64,000 nucleotides of DNA from Liolophura sinensis (GCF_032854445.1 NC_088302.1:17167338-17231337), one strand, 5' to 3'. Positions 14,400 through 30,149 are shown, counted from the stretch's first letter. The notes: generated by a model not told the origin, from the letters alone. Translations and numbers: made by a program.

Positions 14400-14690
14400 T
14401 TAAAGTGCCACTTCAGTCCTAAGAAAGACCAAGAGGAAATGGTAAAATAGTAAAAATAGTTAGAACAAAATATTCGGCAGTTTCCGTAAAATTTTCATGA
14501 TGTGACGTAAAAATATTCCTGATGTGATGATGAATCAGGCAGACGTGATGTCGAGCTAGGCATTTATGCTGGAATGACGTCATGCGTGTTTGAAAGTACG
14601 ATGTTATGTGTCGCTATACGTCAGCAATGGGTGACGGCAAATGTTCTTGCATGACATCACACCAGGCAAAATTGGAAACGACATAAAACT
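14400..14690 (+). repeat. Dispersed repeat family C, copy 1
   Basis: This block shares extended similarity with 40680-40925. Shared landmarks in order are a TTTCCGTAAAAT/TTTCTGTAAAAT segment, TGATGTGA, TCAGGCAG, ATTATGCTGGAATGACGT-like text, GTGTTTGAAAGTACG/AG, a GTGGCTATGTATCAGC-like segment and CACCAGGCAAA. A perfect CRE palindrome TGACGTCA lies at 14575-14582. I do not recognise the family and cannot see terminal repeats or a target-site duplication. Confidence 0.7.
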
Positions 14691-17600
14691 TTTTTCCCCG
14701 TATTATCCTCACAAACTAACAGCAGCGGTTTTAATACAATGCATTTATTTTTATAATTTATGAAAATAATTCAGATTTTCTCGGCCCTTATAATTTTAAC
14801 CTCCTTGAAGACATACAACTCTTGACACTGAAATAGCTCTTTAATATTGACATTACTTTCATAGCATAAGAAACTTTTATATACTTCACCTGTAGGCCTA
14901 TCAACAAAATATCGAACATACTCATCATTAAAGGTACTTAATAGTAAAAAAAAAACTTCTGTATATATACTGTACTTATGTCTCTACCACAAATACACAA
15001 AAACGTAGTAAAACTTGTAGTAAAATGCAAGGTGTTTCAGTGTTAATATACATAGTGTAATTTGTTATTCAAAAAATGAAAAAAATCCTGAATGTAAATG
15101 AGTATATGTTATATATAGATAAGTTGTAGGTCACGCCGCTTCATTTACAGTAATACACTTGTACATGCATGTGTGTAGGCAAGTGAATGTATTATAGAAT
15201 GTGTTTTACATTTCTGCAAGTTATCATTCTTTGTGAAATGGGTCAAGAAAACAACACACTGAGAGGGAAAAAATCAAGAAGTATGTCAGTAGCTTTTATG
15301 AAACCTTTTCACTTAGGCTTATGCATGTTTTTAATTTCTCCTCCCTCACCTCAGCACTTTTCATTTATTCTCTTCTAATTGTATCATGTCTAACTCCAGG
15401 CGCTCCGTCGGTGTCAACGGCGTCAACCGTAAGCTTGTACGCCATTAAATATGAAAGGTTTGACAAACTTTGAGCTAAAACACATGGAATAAGAAGGAAA
15501 ACATCCATGCAAACTCAGCCCTTAGGCCACAGAATGACTCCTGAGCCATAATGCTGGCAGGTTTGTCTGAAAATTTTTTTTCTTTCATAAATGTCATTTG
15601 TTTCTCCCTTTTTTCCTTAAGGGACAACAAGTAACACTGCTGTAAGTGTATTAATTCTGTGTTATTTAATTATGCTTGAATACATTTATCTGACAGATTT
15701 AATAAATGGCGATGAATTGAGCCATTCAGAACTCAGGATGTGAGCTCAATATTTTGAAGGCAGGCGTGTCGGGAGAGACTGCCGTTTTATTCTAATCATT
15801 ACATGTTAACTGGTTTAGGCTATAGCTTGTTTCTTGATAAGGATCAAACTGAACACTTTGAAAAAAACGTGTTGGACATAAATGATATACAACATTGTTA
15901 ATTGCACATATGACAGGTGGCCTCGTACAGAATGATATAGGGGTGAGAGGTGAATAGTTAGTAAGGGATCAGTGTTTCAAGTCAGTATGAAGATCAGCTC
16001 TTCTGTGAAGATAACAATTTTCTCTCTCTCATATCTATAGTTGTCCCTCATCGAAAAGTGTGGTGGGCGGGGGAGCTGGGATGTGGGTGCGTGTGCTTTG
16101 GGATGGGTTACGAATGATGGGCGTCCGTCCATCCATCTCACACCTGTTGTATTTAGCGATATGTGTAATAGTTACAGAAAGGTGAATAACTGACAAGTTT
16201 TACGAGAGGCATCTACAACTGTCAACAGTTACATTAGTTTCCGCATAAAAGCCAATTCTTGTGCGGATTTAAAGATTTTTCAACAAATGTTCACATTTTT
16301 TAGGCAATTCAGTGATGGAGACATTTTTCTGTACTACTACAATTACCGGAAGATGATGTAAAACTAACAGCTGTTGCAGGACGTTTAGTACACATAGAAA
16401 CAGTACCATGATTTTGCACAAAAAGGTACGCTTTGTGCAGATTAAATAATTTGAAACGTTCTTTTGTTCAGCTGTTTCCTTTCTTGCATGTAAATGGATC
16501 TGTTGGGGTTTTTCCTGGCTAAAATGTTCAGTTTTTTATCAATTACTTTAATGAAGGCACGAGATCAAATCACACCATGGAGAATCTTTTTTCTCCATTT
16601 GTTTGGCACAGATCCTAGGCTCTCATGCAGTAAGGTTATAGTTGTCCACCTTACCCTCACCCCTGACGTTTGTCTCATCTTTATGGATGTCCCTATTCCG
16701 TATTTTAATTACATTATATCCTACCATACCATGGTGCAAATAAATGTCATTGTGATAACACAGAATTTTGAGCAATTCCAGACCAGTGACGACTAATAAA
16801 TTGCTATAAACTTGCATTTTTTTTTTCCTAATTCTGTAGGTTGCTAGTATAGAAGCATTTAAATGAACAGTCAGATAAAATCTCTCTGTCTTGTTAAAGC
16901 ACCTCAATTAAAGTGAGGTTTTTTTAAGTTTGACATCTTTGTTAACAATGGTAGTTAAGGTGTGCCTCTCGATGGTGAATAGGTGATAGGTAGGCCAAAG
17001 GGAAGTATATACATAGCGGGATGAACAGCTCAAACAGGTGTTCTCCCGTGTATTCACAGCCCGGTAAGTTAGATGAAAAAAGAAGACCTAATTTTGCTTC
17101 TATCAGTCACTTATTTAGGTGAATAAAACCCCAGGAAAAAAAACCATCAGTGAAAAGGAAACAGGAAAATGTCATTATGAAATCGCAGACGACATAATTT
17201 AGTACAGATGCTTTCAGATAAGGTGATTTCTGACAAAACCACAGAGTCATCCTGCACTCAGTTCGGATTGACCTGTCATGTATATACTCTTTTACTGCAG
17301 CCTTGTCGCTATTAACAATAGACAAAGTCATTTGATAAAGTCAGACAAATTTGTCTGGTGCCAACTTGTCGTCACTTTGATGAGAAACACCTGGCCGCGT
17401 GATGTAAAGGGTATATTAACATCTTGATACAAGAGGAAGTGGTAAATTTTAAATTCAATGCCACTTTTACTTGAAAGGTCAGGGGCAGCTAGAAATGCCA
17501 TTTATACACATTGGAAAATATGTGATTTTTGAAAGATGAAGTGTAGAGGAACTGAGACATGTACGTTTGCACCGGCTGGAAGTATTGTCCACACACGTAC

Positions 17601-17930
17601 ACGTGGTTTTCAAAAAATCAGAATCGAAAATCAGCTCATTTGCCCTAAAAGTTTGCTCTATTGGGGCAGATATATTAAGCTCATACATTATTACTGCTGG
17701 TGTTGAAACTGACATTTTTTCAGTAGGATATTATACTATTTTCCAAACAAACCTTACAACATCAGGCAAAAGGAATAACTTAGTAACTTATTATTCAAGA
17801 TATTAGATGTTATTGATTGACATTTGTTTGTTTTCTTTGTAATAAAATGTACAGTTTGTATGCTGTATATTCAAAGATAGGATTATTTTGAGGAAAAAAA
17901 TATACATCATGCTGATTTATGATATTTGTA
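14691..17930. other. AT-rich gene-free interval
   Basis: Long AT-rich stretch with no SINE, satellite or recognisable exon. The larger open frames (15187-15378, 16494-16796, 16623-16907 on minus, 17107-17331 on minus, 17479-17715 on minus and 17567-17806) overlap each other on opposite strands and have compositions expected from AT-rich noncoding DNA. Confidence 0.45.
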
Positions 17931-17935
17931 TTGTA

Positions 17936-18210
17936 TGATTTTACAAATTCACTGAAAATCATAAAAACCAAATCGGTTAAATTTGTTATAAAAAGGTATC
18001 TTTATTATTTATCGGTGGAGTAGAAAAAAAAACGTTTTTTAGAGTATTGCGTTAAAAAAATGATCAAATTGAAAAAATTGGTTTGGCATGATTTTTTTTT
18101 TATTTTCACAGAAAATCATATCAGTGGAATTTATTATAAAACGATATCTTTAATATCTATTGGTGGAGTAGAAACAATCTTGAGCGTTAAATAAACAATC
18201 AAACTGAAAG
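17936..18210. repeat. Diverged two-copy tandem duplication (about 153 bp period)
   Basis: The two halves begin at about 17936 and 18089. Both carry an AAAATCAT segment, then a TTATAAAA(A/C)G(A/G)TATCTTTA segment, then AT(C/T)GGTGGAGTAGAAA and a GTTAAA...ATCAAA(T/C)TGAAA segment. The halves differ by many substitutions and small indels, so the duplication is old. The function is unknown and may be nil. Confidence 0.6.
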
Positions 18211-19043
18211 CAAATTAAAATCTGTAGGTGGGGTAAAGAAATGTAACTGTGTAAGGTGACTAGACATGTTACTAACCGCTGAGGTTAAACCGGATTCCTG
18301 TACAGCTGTTTATGTCACCGTCTGCGACTGTCCATCAAGTTGACGGGCAGGTTATACAGCGATAGGGTTGTTTGCTTTCTGAAGAAGCTTGTCTAACTCT
18401 CTAATCCTAACCTTATATCACCAAGAGGTCACCTTTTCAAGGACTTCTATCTGCTTGTTGTAGGTCAGTACTTGTTTACTTGATAGTTGTCACGGTAACT
18501 GACACTCCTCTGGTATGCTGCACAGTGTGGTGGTAAAATGTATCTACATGTACCGTGCGGCATATAAGGCTGTTATTTGGAAAGTATACTTAAGGGCACT
18601 ACACCTATGTTTGTCTTAAAAACATGAAGAAGTTTTGTCAACAACAATAAGAGGAATGCAGTGTTTTACAAATACACCATTTTCTGTTAAGCCATCAATG
18701 GTCCAGAAATTTATTTAAGAAGTATCATCCACTTCCATGTCCAATATGCCTTCTTCATTCTTTCCGTTTTTCCTTTTTTCTTCACTCCAGGTACTAACAA
18801 ATGCAAATTTCGGATTTACTTTCATACGCTTCACAGTGCAGGTTTCAATAATTACTATTTTCTTATCTTCTCACAGAATGAGAGCCGTGCACATATTTGT
18901 GAAGACCTCTTGTGATGTCTGTTAAGAATTACTTACTCTCTCTACCCTCTACGTCTTCCTATACATTACTACCAACACTGGCATAAACTGTATTACATAT
19001 TAAATATCACTGGTATTTGAGAATTACTCCCATATGCTTATGA
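18211..19043. other. Gene-free interval before a minisatellite
   Basis: I see only single-copy AT-rich DNA. The open frame at 18737-18925 has no recognisable motif. Confidence 0.4.
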
Positions 19044-19335
19044 CATGTATTATGTGAACTTTACCCCATCATTACACCTTATGTCATGTATTATGCGAAC
19101 TTTACCCCATCATTACACTCTATGTCATGTATTATGCGAACTTTACCCCATCATTACACCCTATGTTATGTATTATGCGAACTTTACCCCATCATTACAC
19201 CTTATGTCATGTATTATGTGAACTTTACCCCATCATTACACCTTATGTCATGTATTATGTCAGCTTTACCCCATCATTACACCCAATGTCAAGTATTATG
19301 TCAGCTTTACCCCATCATTACACCCTATGTCATTC
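19044..19335. repeat. 41 bp minisatellite (about 7 copies)
   Basis: The unit contains CATGTATTATGTGAACTTTA followed by CCCCATCATTACACCTTATGT and repeats every 41 bp. The two rightmost complete copies have GTCAGC in place of GTGAAC/GCGAAC. Because 41 leaves remainder 2 on division by three and the unit has no stop in the relevant frames, a long open frame runs through it at 19086-19454. I treat that as an artefact of the repeat, not a gene. Confidence 0.93.
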
Positions 19336-19449
19336 TTTTTATGCATAGTTTATCCATGGCTGTGGATTATATAGTGTTTCAAATCCACACTAAAATACAG
19401 CAGAAAATCGACATTTTTTGGTCTTTTCTTTGTTTCAAGGTCGGTTTTC

Positions 19450-20190
19450 AATAATTACTATTTCCGGACATACTTACTTCCTTACTCCTCACAGTACAAA
19501 CTTCTATACGCCTCCGAGTGTATTTTTCGGGCACTTTTTCATAACTTCACACAGTACAATTTTCGGACAAACTTCCATATTCCTTACAGTACAATTTTCG
19601 CACAAACTTACCTCCTTACTCTTCACAATACAATTTTCGGACAAATTTCCATATTCCTTGCAGCACAGTTTTCGGACAAACTTCCATACTCCTCACAGTA
19701 CAATTTCCAGACATACTTACTTCCTTACTCTTCACAGTACAATTTTCGGACAAACTTCCATATTCCTTACAGTACAGTTTTCGGACAAACTTCCATACTC
19801 CTCACAGTAAAATTTCCGGACATACTTACTTCCTTACTCCTCACGGTACAATTTTCGGACAAACTTCCATATTCCTTACAGTAAAATTTTCGGACAAACT
19901 TCCATACTCCTCACAGTACAATTTCCGGACATACTTACTTCCTTACTCTTCACAGTACAATTTTCGGACAAACTTCCATATTCCTTACAGCACAGTTTTC
20001 GGACAAACTTCCATACTCCTCACAGTACAATTTCCGGACATACTTACTCCCTTACTCCTCACAGTAAAATTTTCGGAAAAAACTCCCATACTCTTTACAG
20101 TTTAACTTTGGGTTGCTTGGAAGTGGCATTTTTGGACGAACCTTCATACTCCTCACGGCGCAATTTTCGGATCGACTTTCATACTCCCCA
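19450..20190. repeat. Minisatellite of about 36 bp units in a 109 bp higher-order period
   Basis: Units share TTTTCGGACAAACTTCCATA and (A/T)CTCCTCACAGTACAA and are about 36 bp long. A distinctive variant, TTTCCGGACATACTTACTTC, recurs starting near 19704, 19813, 19922 and 20031, which is exactly 109 bp apart. The array is therefore organised as trimers. It decays after about 20100. The open frame at 19418-19810 runs through it and is not credible as a gene. Confidence 0.9.
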
Positions 20191-20930
20191 CATTTGAACG
20201 TTATCCACATTATTGGCAAAGGGCATATTTTGCCACATGAGCTGACAGCGGAATTGCCGCGACTTGAACTAAAGCAGTGGTTTCGTGCGTTCAATTATTT
20301 ACTAATGGGGCAAGTCAAATTTGTGATTTTAACAAGCTTAAAACATATCTTGCAAAGTCTTATAGAGTGATCTTTTACTTCCAGACTAACACCAGACTAA
20401 ATATATACATAAATCGATAAATTATATCACATAATGTTTAACTATGCGTATAATGCATATACATTATGTATAACTCTGTGAGATTCAAAGTTCAAGGTAA
20501 GCAAAGTCGCGCACATTTCCATGTTATTAATTTTGATCAATCAGGCGCGCGTTATCTCTATAACCCAAGAATCCAACTGTTTCCGTTTACGTCACCCGAA
20601 CTTTGGTTTGCCTTTTAACCACATGGTGTTTCCGGTTATTTTAACATGGTGCACCCGAAGGTCTCCTAAGAATTCCATATTAAAAATTGATTTATTGATT
20701 TGCCAATCACATCAGAAAAGAATGTCTGTGGCCGTTTTGGCCTGTTTTCACCCATCTTCCTCAATAATAACAACGTTATATTATTGTTAAGCCATTTGAT
20801 TTGGATATCTCTGACAAAAACAGATTGACGGTAAATATACTTAATTGCAAAGATGAAATCTATCATCTGCTAGTGACGATATAACCGTCAAACTCCCTTA
20901 GCCAGCTGATGGTACATAATGACAATGTGA
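20191..20930. other. Gene-free interval
   Basis: AT-rich sequence without recognisable repeats or exons. Opposite-strand open frames at 20113-20370, 20052-20294, 20521-20790 and 20666-20866 are best explained as chance. Confidence 0.4.

Positions 20931-20933
<3 letters not shown>

Positions 20934-21013
<80 letters not shown>
20934..21013. repeat. (AT)n microsatellite, about 40 dinucleotides
   Basis: An uninterrupted alternating A/T run of about 80 bp. It creates the artificial Ile-Tyr repeats seen in overlapping frames on both strands. True length is likely to vary between individuals and between sequencing runs. Confidence 0.97.
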
Positions 21014-21015
<2 letters not shown>

Positions 21016-22554
21016 TTGTAAAGATGCAAAGAAAGAACGTATTTGTGATAAAACCTTACCCAGTTGGCTCAAATTGGCAAAGTGGAAAAGTTGTTGACCA
21101 GAAGTTTGCCATACCATGCTAAATTTGACGTGTGTGGTAAATGTCTGACGATAGTTTGTGGTATAAAAATGACACGTTTTAACGAATTTACTTAGGTGAT
21201 AGCTTAAATAGCTGCAACTTACATTGTGGAGAGAATCATCCGTATCCGTTGCAGTAAATGTCACATTTGCAACAAAAACGGTCACTCTGTAGTAAGTTTG
21301 ACATTTTGCTTACAGGAGGTGATATTTTATGGTAAAAAGAGACATTTTGTTTAGAAAGGGTGATATTTTGTGGTTAAAAAGTCCGACATTGTGTTGAGAA
21401 ATTGACACTTTGTGGTTAGTTCCGACAAAGACTGGGTTTATCTATTTCGGAGATATTTACAGATTGTGTGGAGCGCATGTCTCTAGGTTAGTAAACCTGG
21501 GTATATATCCCTCCGTAACCCGACGCGACTGTTGGAGCCGAGCAATATAACTACAGCCGATCTCGAAGAAGTCTGACCAGTTCTGACGTCTTTCTCCCAA
21601 AGCGCTGACTTCACCTTTTTGGCTTCCGTCCAGTGCAGCTGATTTTCAAGTTAACCTGGGTAAAACTTCAAAGGGGCGCCGCCAGGAAATGGCTTCGGCT
21701 GGGCCGTTTATAAAGCATATATATTATACTCTGTTTCATAGACAGGAGGTTATAGAAAGTTTTTAGCCAGATCTCCACCATTTCCAGTTTCGGTGATCGG
21801 AGCCATTCGGTGCAGTGTCAGCCAATAAAGAGGTCGACCAACAGGAAATAACCACTTCCAGGCTTATTTAATATTTATAAGAGGAATGTGCTTCTTAATG
21901 GTTGCCTCGATCTTCTCCCCCAACTCCCACACTCTCGTATGTTTCCTGAGCCGCCTATCTCGTTTCTAGTGGGTTTACTGATTAGTTTAATTGACGTCTA
22001 AAATGTGTACATAAGATCGTACAGCACTATCAAATACACACCACCCTAACTCTAGCGAAGATGATTACAAGTCAGTTATGCAGGGTTCTTTATCAAGTTC
22101 ATTCAACCAAGCAATACAAATAAAACATGTGTATACCTTTTCTCGCTCAATGGCGACTCGGGTCCAAGCCGGATTGCTCGTTGTCCTCTTGCAATGCATG
22201 TGCACTACGTAATCAGTTTACCCGCAAATCGTCATCGAAATGGTGTAAACATACTCAACTTAAACCTAAAGCACTTTAGGCGGGAAATATTGGTTTCGCA
22301 TTAAATCTAATACACTTAACGTATATACATAATAGTGTAATCTGTTACAGGTGACGTTGGTTGAAAAGGTTTCGACATATAATTTGCATATAGTTGGTTT
22401 TGGTATCATGATACCAGCTGTTGGATGAAATATTTCGCAGCTTGTGGCATACATTGCTTGGACAATAAAACACGACATGTTTTGTTTGATGTTTTTTTCG
22501 TTTTTTAGACATTTTTTTCGATTAAAACACTATTTCAGTCATATGTAGATATAT
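21014..22554. other. Gene-free interval, partly G+C-richer
   Basis: From 21290 to 21430 there is a loose repetition of GACATTTTG/GATATTTTG-like text with no fixed period. The part at 21480-21960 is richer in G+C and includes CAGGAAAT and ACTTCC motifs resembling ETS sites. These are short and common, so no regulatory claim is made. Confidence 0.4.
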
Positions 22555-22730
22555 GTTTGGGGTTTAACGTCGTAGTTAATAACTTTTCAGTCATATGGCG
22601 ACGAGGATTCATTATATGTGTGTAAATATACTGTGTCTTCTTGTGGCAAGATAACTGCCGCCACTGAAGTGTTATGCCGAAGACACCAGACATGACTCCC
22701 CACCTGTCACATTACACTGACACCGGTCAT
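22555..22730 (-). mobile_element. SINE family B, 5'-truncated copy
   Basis: Read on the minus strand, the right part is the conserved tail. On the plus strand this appears as GGGGTTTAACGTCGTAGTTA, a TTTTCAGTCATATGGCGACG block and CTGCCGCCACTGAAGTG-like body text. It aligns with the tail and central part of the complete family B copy at 39105-39466. The tRNA-like head is absent, as expected for a 5'-truncated retroposed copy. Confidence 0.75.
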
Positions 22731-25700
22731 ATGTAGGAAGTCAATATATCTGCATTTCACAGATCTCTGCCATTGCCAACACAAATCGCGCTGCCACAGT
22801 GGAACGCAGTGTTGAAGACACCAGCCATTCTATCCATACTGCACGTATCAGTATGTATTTATTAGATTGTTGCTCAAGATTTTTCCATTAATAAGATGGA
22901 GATTGGTTCTTTGGGTGGAGGAAACCGGAATGATAGATACTGACGATCTTCCTCATGTGTTTTTATTTATTTATTCGTCATATTTGTGGAAGACGCGAGA
23001 CTTTCAAATATCTGCACCGTCCTGTAGACATCTTATGGTCACAAAGTCATCACGAGCAATGAAGAGGCATGTTAAGCCCACTTATAACAATACACCGCAC
23101 TAGGAAAGAAGCTATACCTGCCAAACATTGTACATAAAATTAGTGTATATGTAAAATGCATGTGTATATGGGAAAAATGTATATGCTTTTTAGTGGAAAT
23201 TTATATCAAGCGAATATCTAAATCGATAATACCGCTATTCACAGCTTGAACTGCGACGTCGCATCCAGTGTTATATCAAACCAGATTCCACAGTTAGATT
23301 GTGAAGATCCATCGACGAGCGACTTCTACAGCCAACAAAGTGTTATACATGCCAGCAGTCACACGGTTTTATAACTGGAACCAATTCTTCACCCAAAGCA
23401 AGATAAACTTATTTGTTGTCAGGAAGTGACACGTATACCTGGTTTAACGTCTCAATCACTTGTCGCATGTATGCAATCCATTTACTGATCTAATGTTTAA
23501 TTTACATGTACAACATACGTAGGCAAGGACAGTGAAAATCAATATCCTATTATTGAGAAATTCAGGACTCTTCGGTATAGGCCAGTATCATAAACCGTAT
23601 ATGAGTAAAAGCACATATATTTTCTGAAGCTGTTTTTATTTCCCCTCGATCATGAGGTGTTTATTCTTATAATGAAGTCACTCATTTTTCCTAGGCCAAA
23701 AAATTATTATTACAAAAGTATGCCTATATTAATCTCTCCATGCGTCAAAATATACACGTTGTTATCTTGCCAGAGAGTTGCATACAGTTGCAGCCGTGAT
23801 CGATCATGATTGGCGTCAACCAAAGACTCTTAGGCCCCATAATTTGGCTTTATCGCACTGTTATATGTATTCATTTTCCCGTGGAATGTTTGCTCTTTGT
23901 CCATTAAAAGCGCATTAACCGTAAATTCTTCCGAGACCCCACTCATGCCAGACGGTATTAGAGGGTACAGAGATCTGAGTTACGCTCGGCCTTGGTCTCG
24001 CCTGGTACCTTCTATCCACATTTTCTGAGACCGTTTATGTGTTTGGCTGTATACACGATAGACTAGACGCCCTAATCTTGAGAGTCAGCTCTGCTCCATA
24101 CCGAGACATGAGGTGGTTGAAATGGTGACCGGGTTTCCCAATTATATTGATAGTATCTATCTTAACGCGTTGTATGAGTTATTATGCTTAACCCAACATG
24201 GCGGCCATTCGCATCAGAGATGCCATTTGGATGTTGCTTTGCGCCATAAAGGATCTCCGCGTGGAGATTGGGAGACAGACCCCGGGCCTGTGGTGGCTGG
24301 TCCAGGAGTCAGTGGTTCGCCTCAAGTGTGAGGACAGGATGTGGCGGGCTCCAGGCGCGGGCGCTCTTAGGACTGCGGCCAATTTAGACCCTTCAGTTCG
24401 TCCCCAGGCCTGTCTAGACCCTCTCTTATCACCGTGTCAGCAAGCTTTTCACTCCCAGGCCAAATAACTGCAAAAAGTGCAAAGTATTCTGTGATCATTC
24501 TCAGATGTGATGCAATTGACTGTTGTTGATAAATACGTAAACTGCCTTGTAATACTCTTGTTGAAAGCTGATTTCCCATGGAGACAAAGCCCGAGTGTTC
24601 ATGAGACATTTATATCAACTTATTATATTGAAGTGGTGATGACCTTACTGGTAACGATCCACTCGGCTGCGACGAGAGTGACGCTTCATTAGGCTCCAGG
24701 AACAATGCGCTTCACGATAGTTATATGTTGTAAAGATACAATGTTTGATGATAGAGATACAAATCCAGCATAAGCCCATCCAAAAAAGCCGAAAGGAAAA
24801 CGTTAATTTTAACACACATAATCTTTCTCTTAAATCACGTCGTCTTTGATTGATGCCATACGACTAATGCATTGAAAGAGTATGGTTACGCGCCACTTTA
24901 GCAGTATATCGAAACGACTTTCGTGTTTTCGTTGAAATATGTTTGCTGAAATAAATGAATGAAATATGGAGGGATTATTTGCCCCCCAAACTGCTACATC
25001 GTGTATATATCCCCAACACAGCCCGTTTCATAAGGCTCGTTCCAGAGGTCGCAGGATGAAATCCAGCTCTTGCTTCTCAGGCTCCAGCTTTAAAAGTTAC
25101 CTGACGAATATACGGGCTACTCCGGTCACTCGCGGTTCCCCTCACCCACAATCATATATCCACACCATCGCAGAATTGAATATTGTGTCAGTATCAGTTC
25201 CGACAAAATTAGTATGTCTGCCATTGTTGTTAATTACAATCAGGTATTCGGTTATGTATTCTGAGGTAAGATGTCAGTTTCACCTTGATTCGAATACTGG
25301 TGCATTAAAGAATGAAAATGACTGAAATGTATGGGTTTTATTTTCACAACAATACTGTACAATCATCCCAACACGTGCTATGATTATTTTTATTGTGACG
25401 TGGAGACAATATACGACTCCCACCTTATACGACTGGCTTTAAGTTTTAACCCGGTGATACTGTAATGCTGTGATCAGCGGCATTTATACTCTGGCAGGAT
25501 CTCTGACGTCTCGGTTGGGAGACTGCCGGTACTGAGCGGCCCTGTGACTGGCAGGCTGTGGTCAGCCATCGCTTGACCCATGGGTGAAATTGACATCTGG
25601 TCTGTGGTTAGTCCGTTCTCCCCTGTGGCGTTTCAGGTAACTGACACTGACCAGTCACGGCATACAGTGACCAGCGGGACTTCTCTGGATCTTACAATAA

Positions 25701-26458
25701 CAAACACCGCCCGGTCTGACACGGGGTGAGTCTATTACTGGATAGACAGTCGAGCCGTGGCAGTTTCGTGACCACGGTGATTTATCAGGTAACTTACACT
25801 TTAAGTATCGCCTTTTTGGAAAGAAAGCTGTTTGAAACTTTGAATGAACGTGTTGGTTAGAGCTTGCACATGCACAGTGGAATAAGATTTGTCTCTGAAC
25901 TGAAGAGTGCTTGGGCAGTATGTTAAATAATGCTCATAGACAGACATTATAGGTTGTTGATGCACTATGAATTTCTGCACTGTTCATTTGTGCACATTAG
26001 AATTTTGTCCTCTTTGGACAGACCTAAACACTTTTTCTCTAGTGAAACCCTCCTCCCTCCAACGGATTTTACCAAGGTGACAAAAATGTAATCACCTCAC
26101 TTCCGGGAACAACACCCACAAAAGTGTTCATGCTTTGCTGACAATATGTTGAACAGAAAAGCTTATGGTATAGTATATGACACGGTGCGAAAAATAGAGC
26201 ATATAGGCCTATATGTATGGTGTCGCAGTTGACAAAATGTACTACATAAATAGTAAGGAAAACCAATGAGCTCATTCACTTAAGAGGCATGTAAGATATA
26301 TTTGGGCGGGAAATATCCGTAAGAGTGTATCTGTAAGAGATTGCTACAAATCATATAGGAACTTAACTTGCTGTGCGTTGTACAAATGAATAGTGTTACC
26401 TAGGATTGCCAGTGGAGAAGCTTGTTGATAAGAAGACTTTTAAATAAAGTAATTATTG

Positions 26459-26460
<2 letters not shown>
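22731..26460. other. Gene-free interval with CpG-rich islet at 24190-24420
   Basis: No exon was recognised. The segment 24190-24420 is strikingly CpG-rich compared with its surroundings (ATGGCGGCC, GGCGCGGGCGCTC and others). It carries several overlapping open frames on both strands (24113-24331, 24188-24382 minus, 24198-24467) but no known domain. It could be an unmethylated CpG islet, a regulatory element or an unrecognised first exon. The part at 25480-25770 is also G+C-richer. Confidence 0.4.

Positions 26461-26461
<1 letters not shown>

Positions 26462-26519
<58 letters not shown>
26462..26519. repeat. (AT)n microsatellite, about 29 dinucleotides
   Basis: Pure alternating A/T run bounded on the right by a short GTAGCATGTAGCATGTAGCA triplication of a 7 bp motif. 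Confidence 0.97.
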
Positions 26520-26522
<3 letters not shown>

Positions 26523-26943
26523 GCATGTAGCATGTAGCAAAAACTACATAAGTTCTTGAAAGGACTTCATTGATTATGGCTTGACGCCACACATTCGGCA
26601 ATATTTCAGACCTATGATGGTAATTCTTGAAAGGGGAATATCCCGCATGCGTATCTAGCCCAATTTTAAATACATCTTCAACTTTCAAAGTGTATAAAAC
26701 ACTTGAAATTACGCGGCGAGACAGTCTTATTTTGACATAGATTTTACCTTTGGGCCAAAATTCCTCCAAACACAAGCATTCTCTTATACCAAATCCAACG
26801 TGTGTTTACTCTTGTATCATACCCTTACTGCATGGCATCTAAATATGGCTAGCGCATAACAGACTTCGTTTTTAAACCTAGAAAGGTCTACGTTGCAACT
26901 GTCTACCTCGCAAAACTCATTATGTATACGTTTTATAAATCAA

Positions 26944-29723
<2,780 letters not shown>

Positions 29724-29788
<65 letters not shown>
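29724..29788. repeat. (AT)n microsatellite, about 32 dinucleotides
   Basis: Alternating A/T run followed by a short palindromic AGCGTATATATATACGCT segment at 29787-29804, which could form a hairpin. Confidence 0.95.
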
Positions 29789-29789
<1 letters not shown>

Positions 29790-29937
29790 CGTATATATAT
29801 ATACGCTGGCGTTGGGGGTTGCCGGCTGATGTTTGGCGGGAGGGGTGAGGGAGAGTTCGGTACTGTCTATGCATACAGATATATACTTTCACAAGATGTA
29901 TTTAATATTCGGGTCGTATTTGTGGGTGGAGTAGATG

Positions 29938-30134
29938 TCTCCGTAGGTTACATTATAGAATGCTAACACGGCGCATGGCTCAGGAGCATCTCGCCAATGT
30001 GGTTGCTGTGAGTTTAAGTCAAGCTCATTCTAACTTCTCCGCTGGTCGTAGCCTACCTCAAGCATAATGCTGGCGGCGTCGTATAAGTGAAATGAACTTG
30101 AGTACAGCGTTAAACTCCAATCTAATAAATAAAC
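29938..30134 (+). mobile_element. SINE family A, internally deleted copy
   Basis: The order of family A landmarks is kept: CTCCGTAGGTTAC head, CTCAGGAGCATCTCGCCAAT, GCTGTGAGTTTAAGTCAAGC (B-box region), then a deletion of the central TCC/GGTTTCC region. The tail CATAATGCTGGCGGCGTCGT and GAGTACAGCGTTAAACTCCA is followed by AATAAATAAA. Compared with 56153-56421, about 50-60 bp of the body is missing. Confidence 0.8.
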
Positions 30135-30149
30135 GAACATGAAAAACAT

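Noticed and set aside
19086-19454. A 122-codon open frame with repeated tyrosine- and proline-containing segments.
   Set aside because: It is a direct consequence of the 41 bp tandem repeat, which cycles through all three frames without stops. The overlapping frame at 19127-19348 shows the same residues shifted.
21290-21430. Loose repetition of GACATTTTG-like motifs.
   Set aside because: There is no constant period and the copies differ too much to call a tandem repeat.
24113-24609. Overlapping open frames in a CpG-rich block, considered as a gene.
   Set aside because: Frames occur on both strands, none has a recognised domain, and no splice partner was found. Kept only as a CpG islet.
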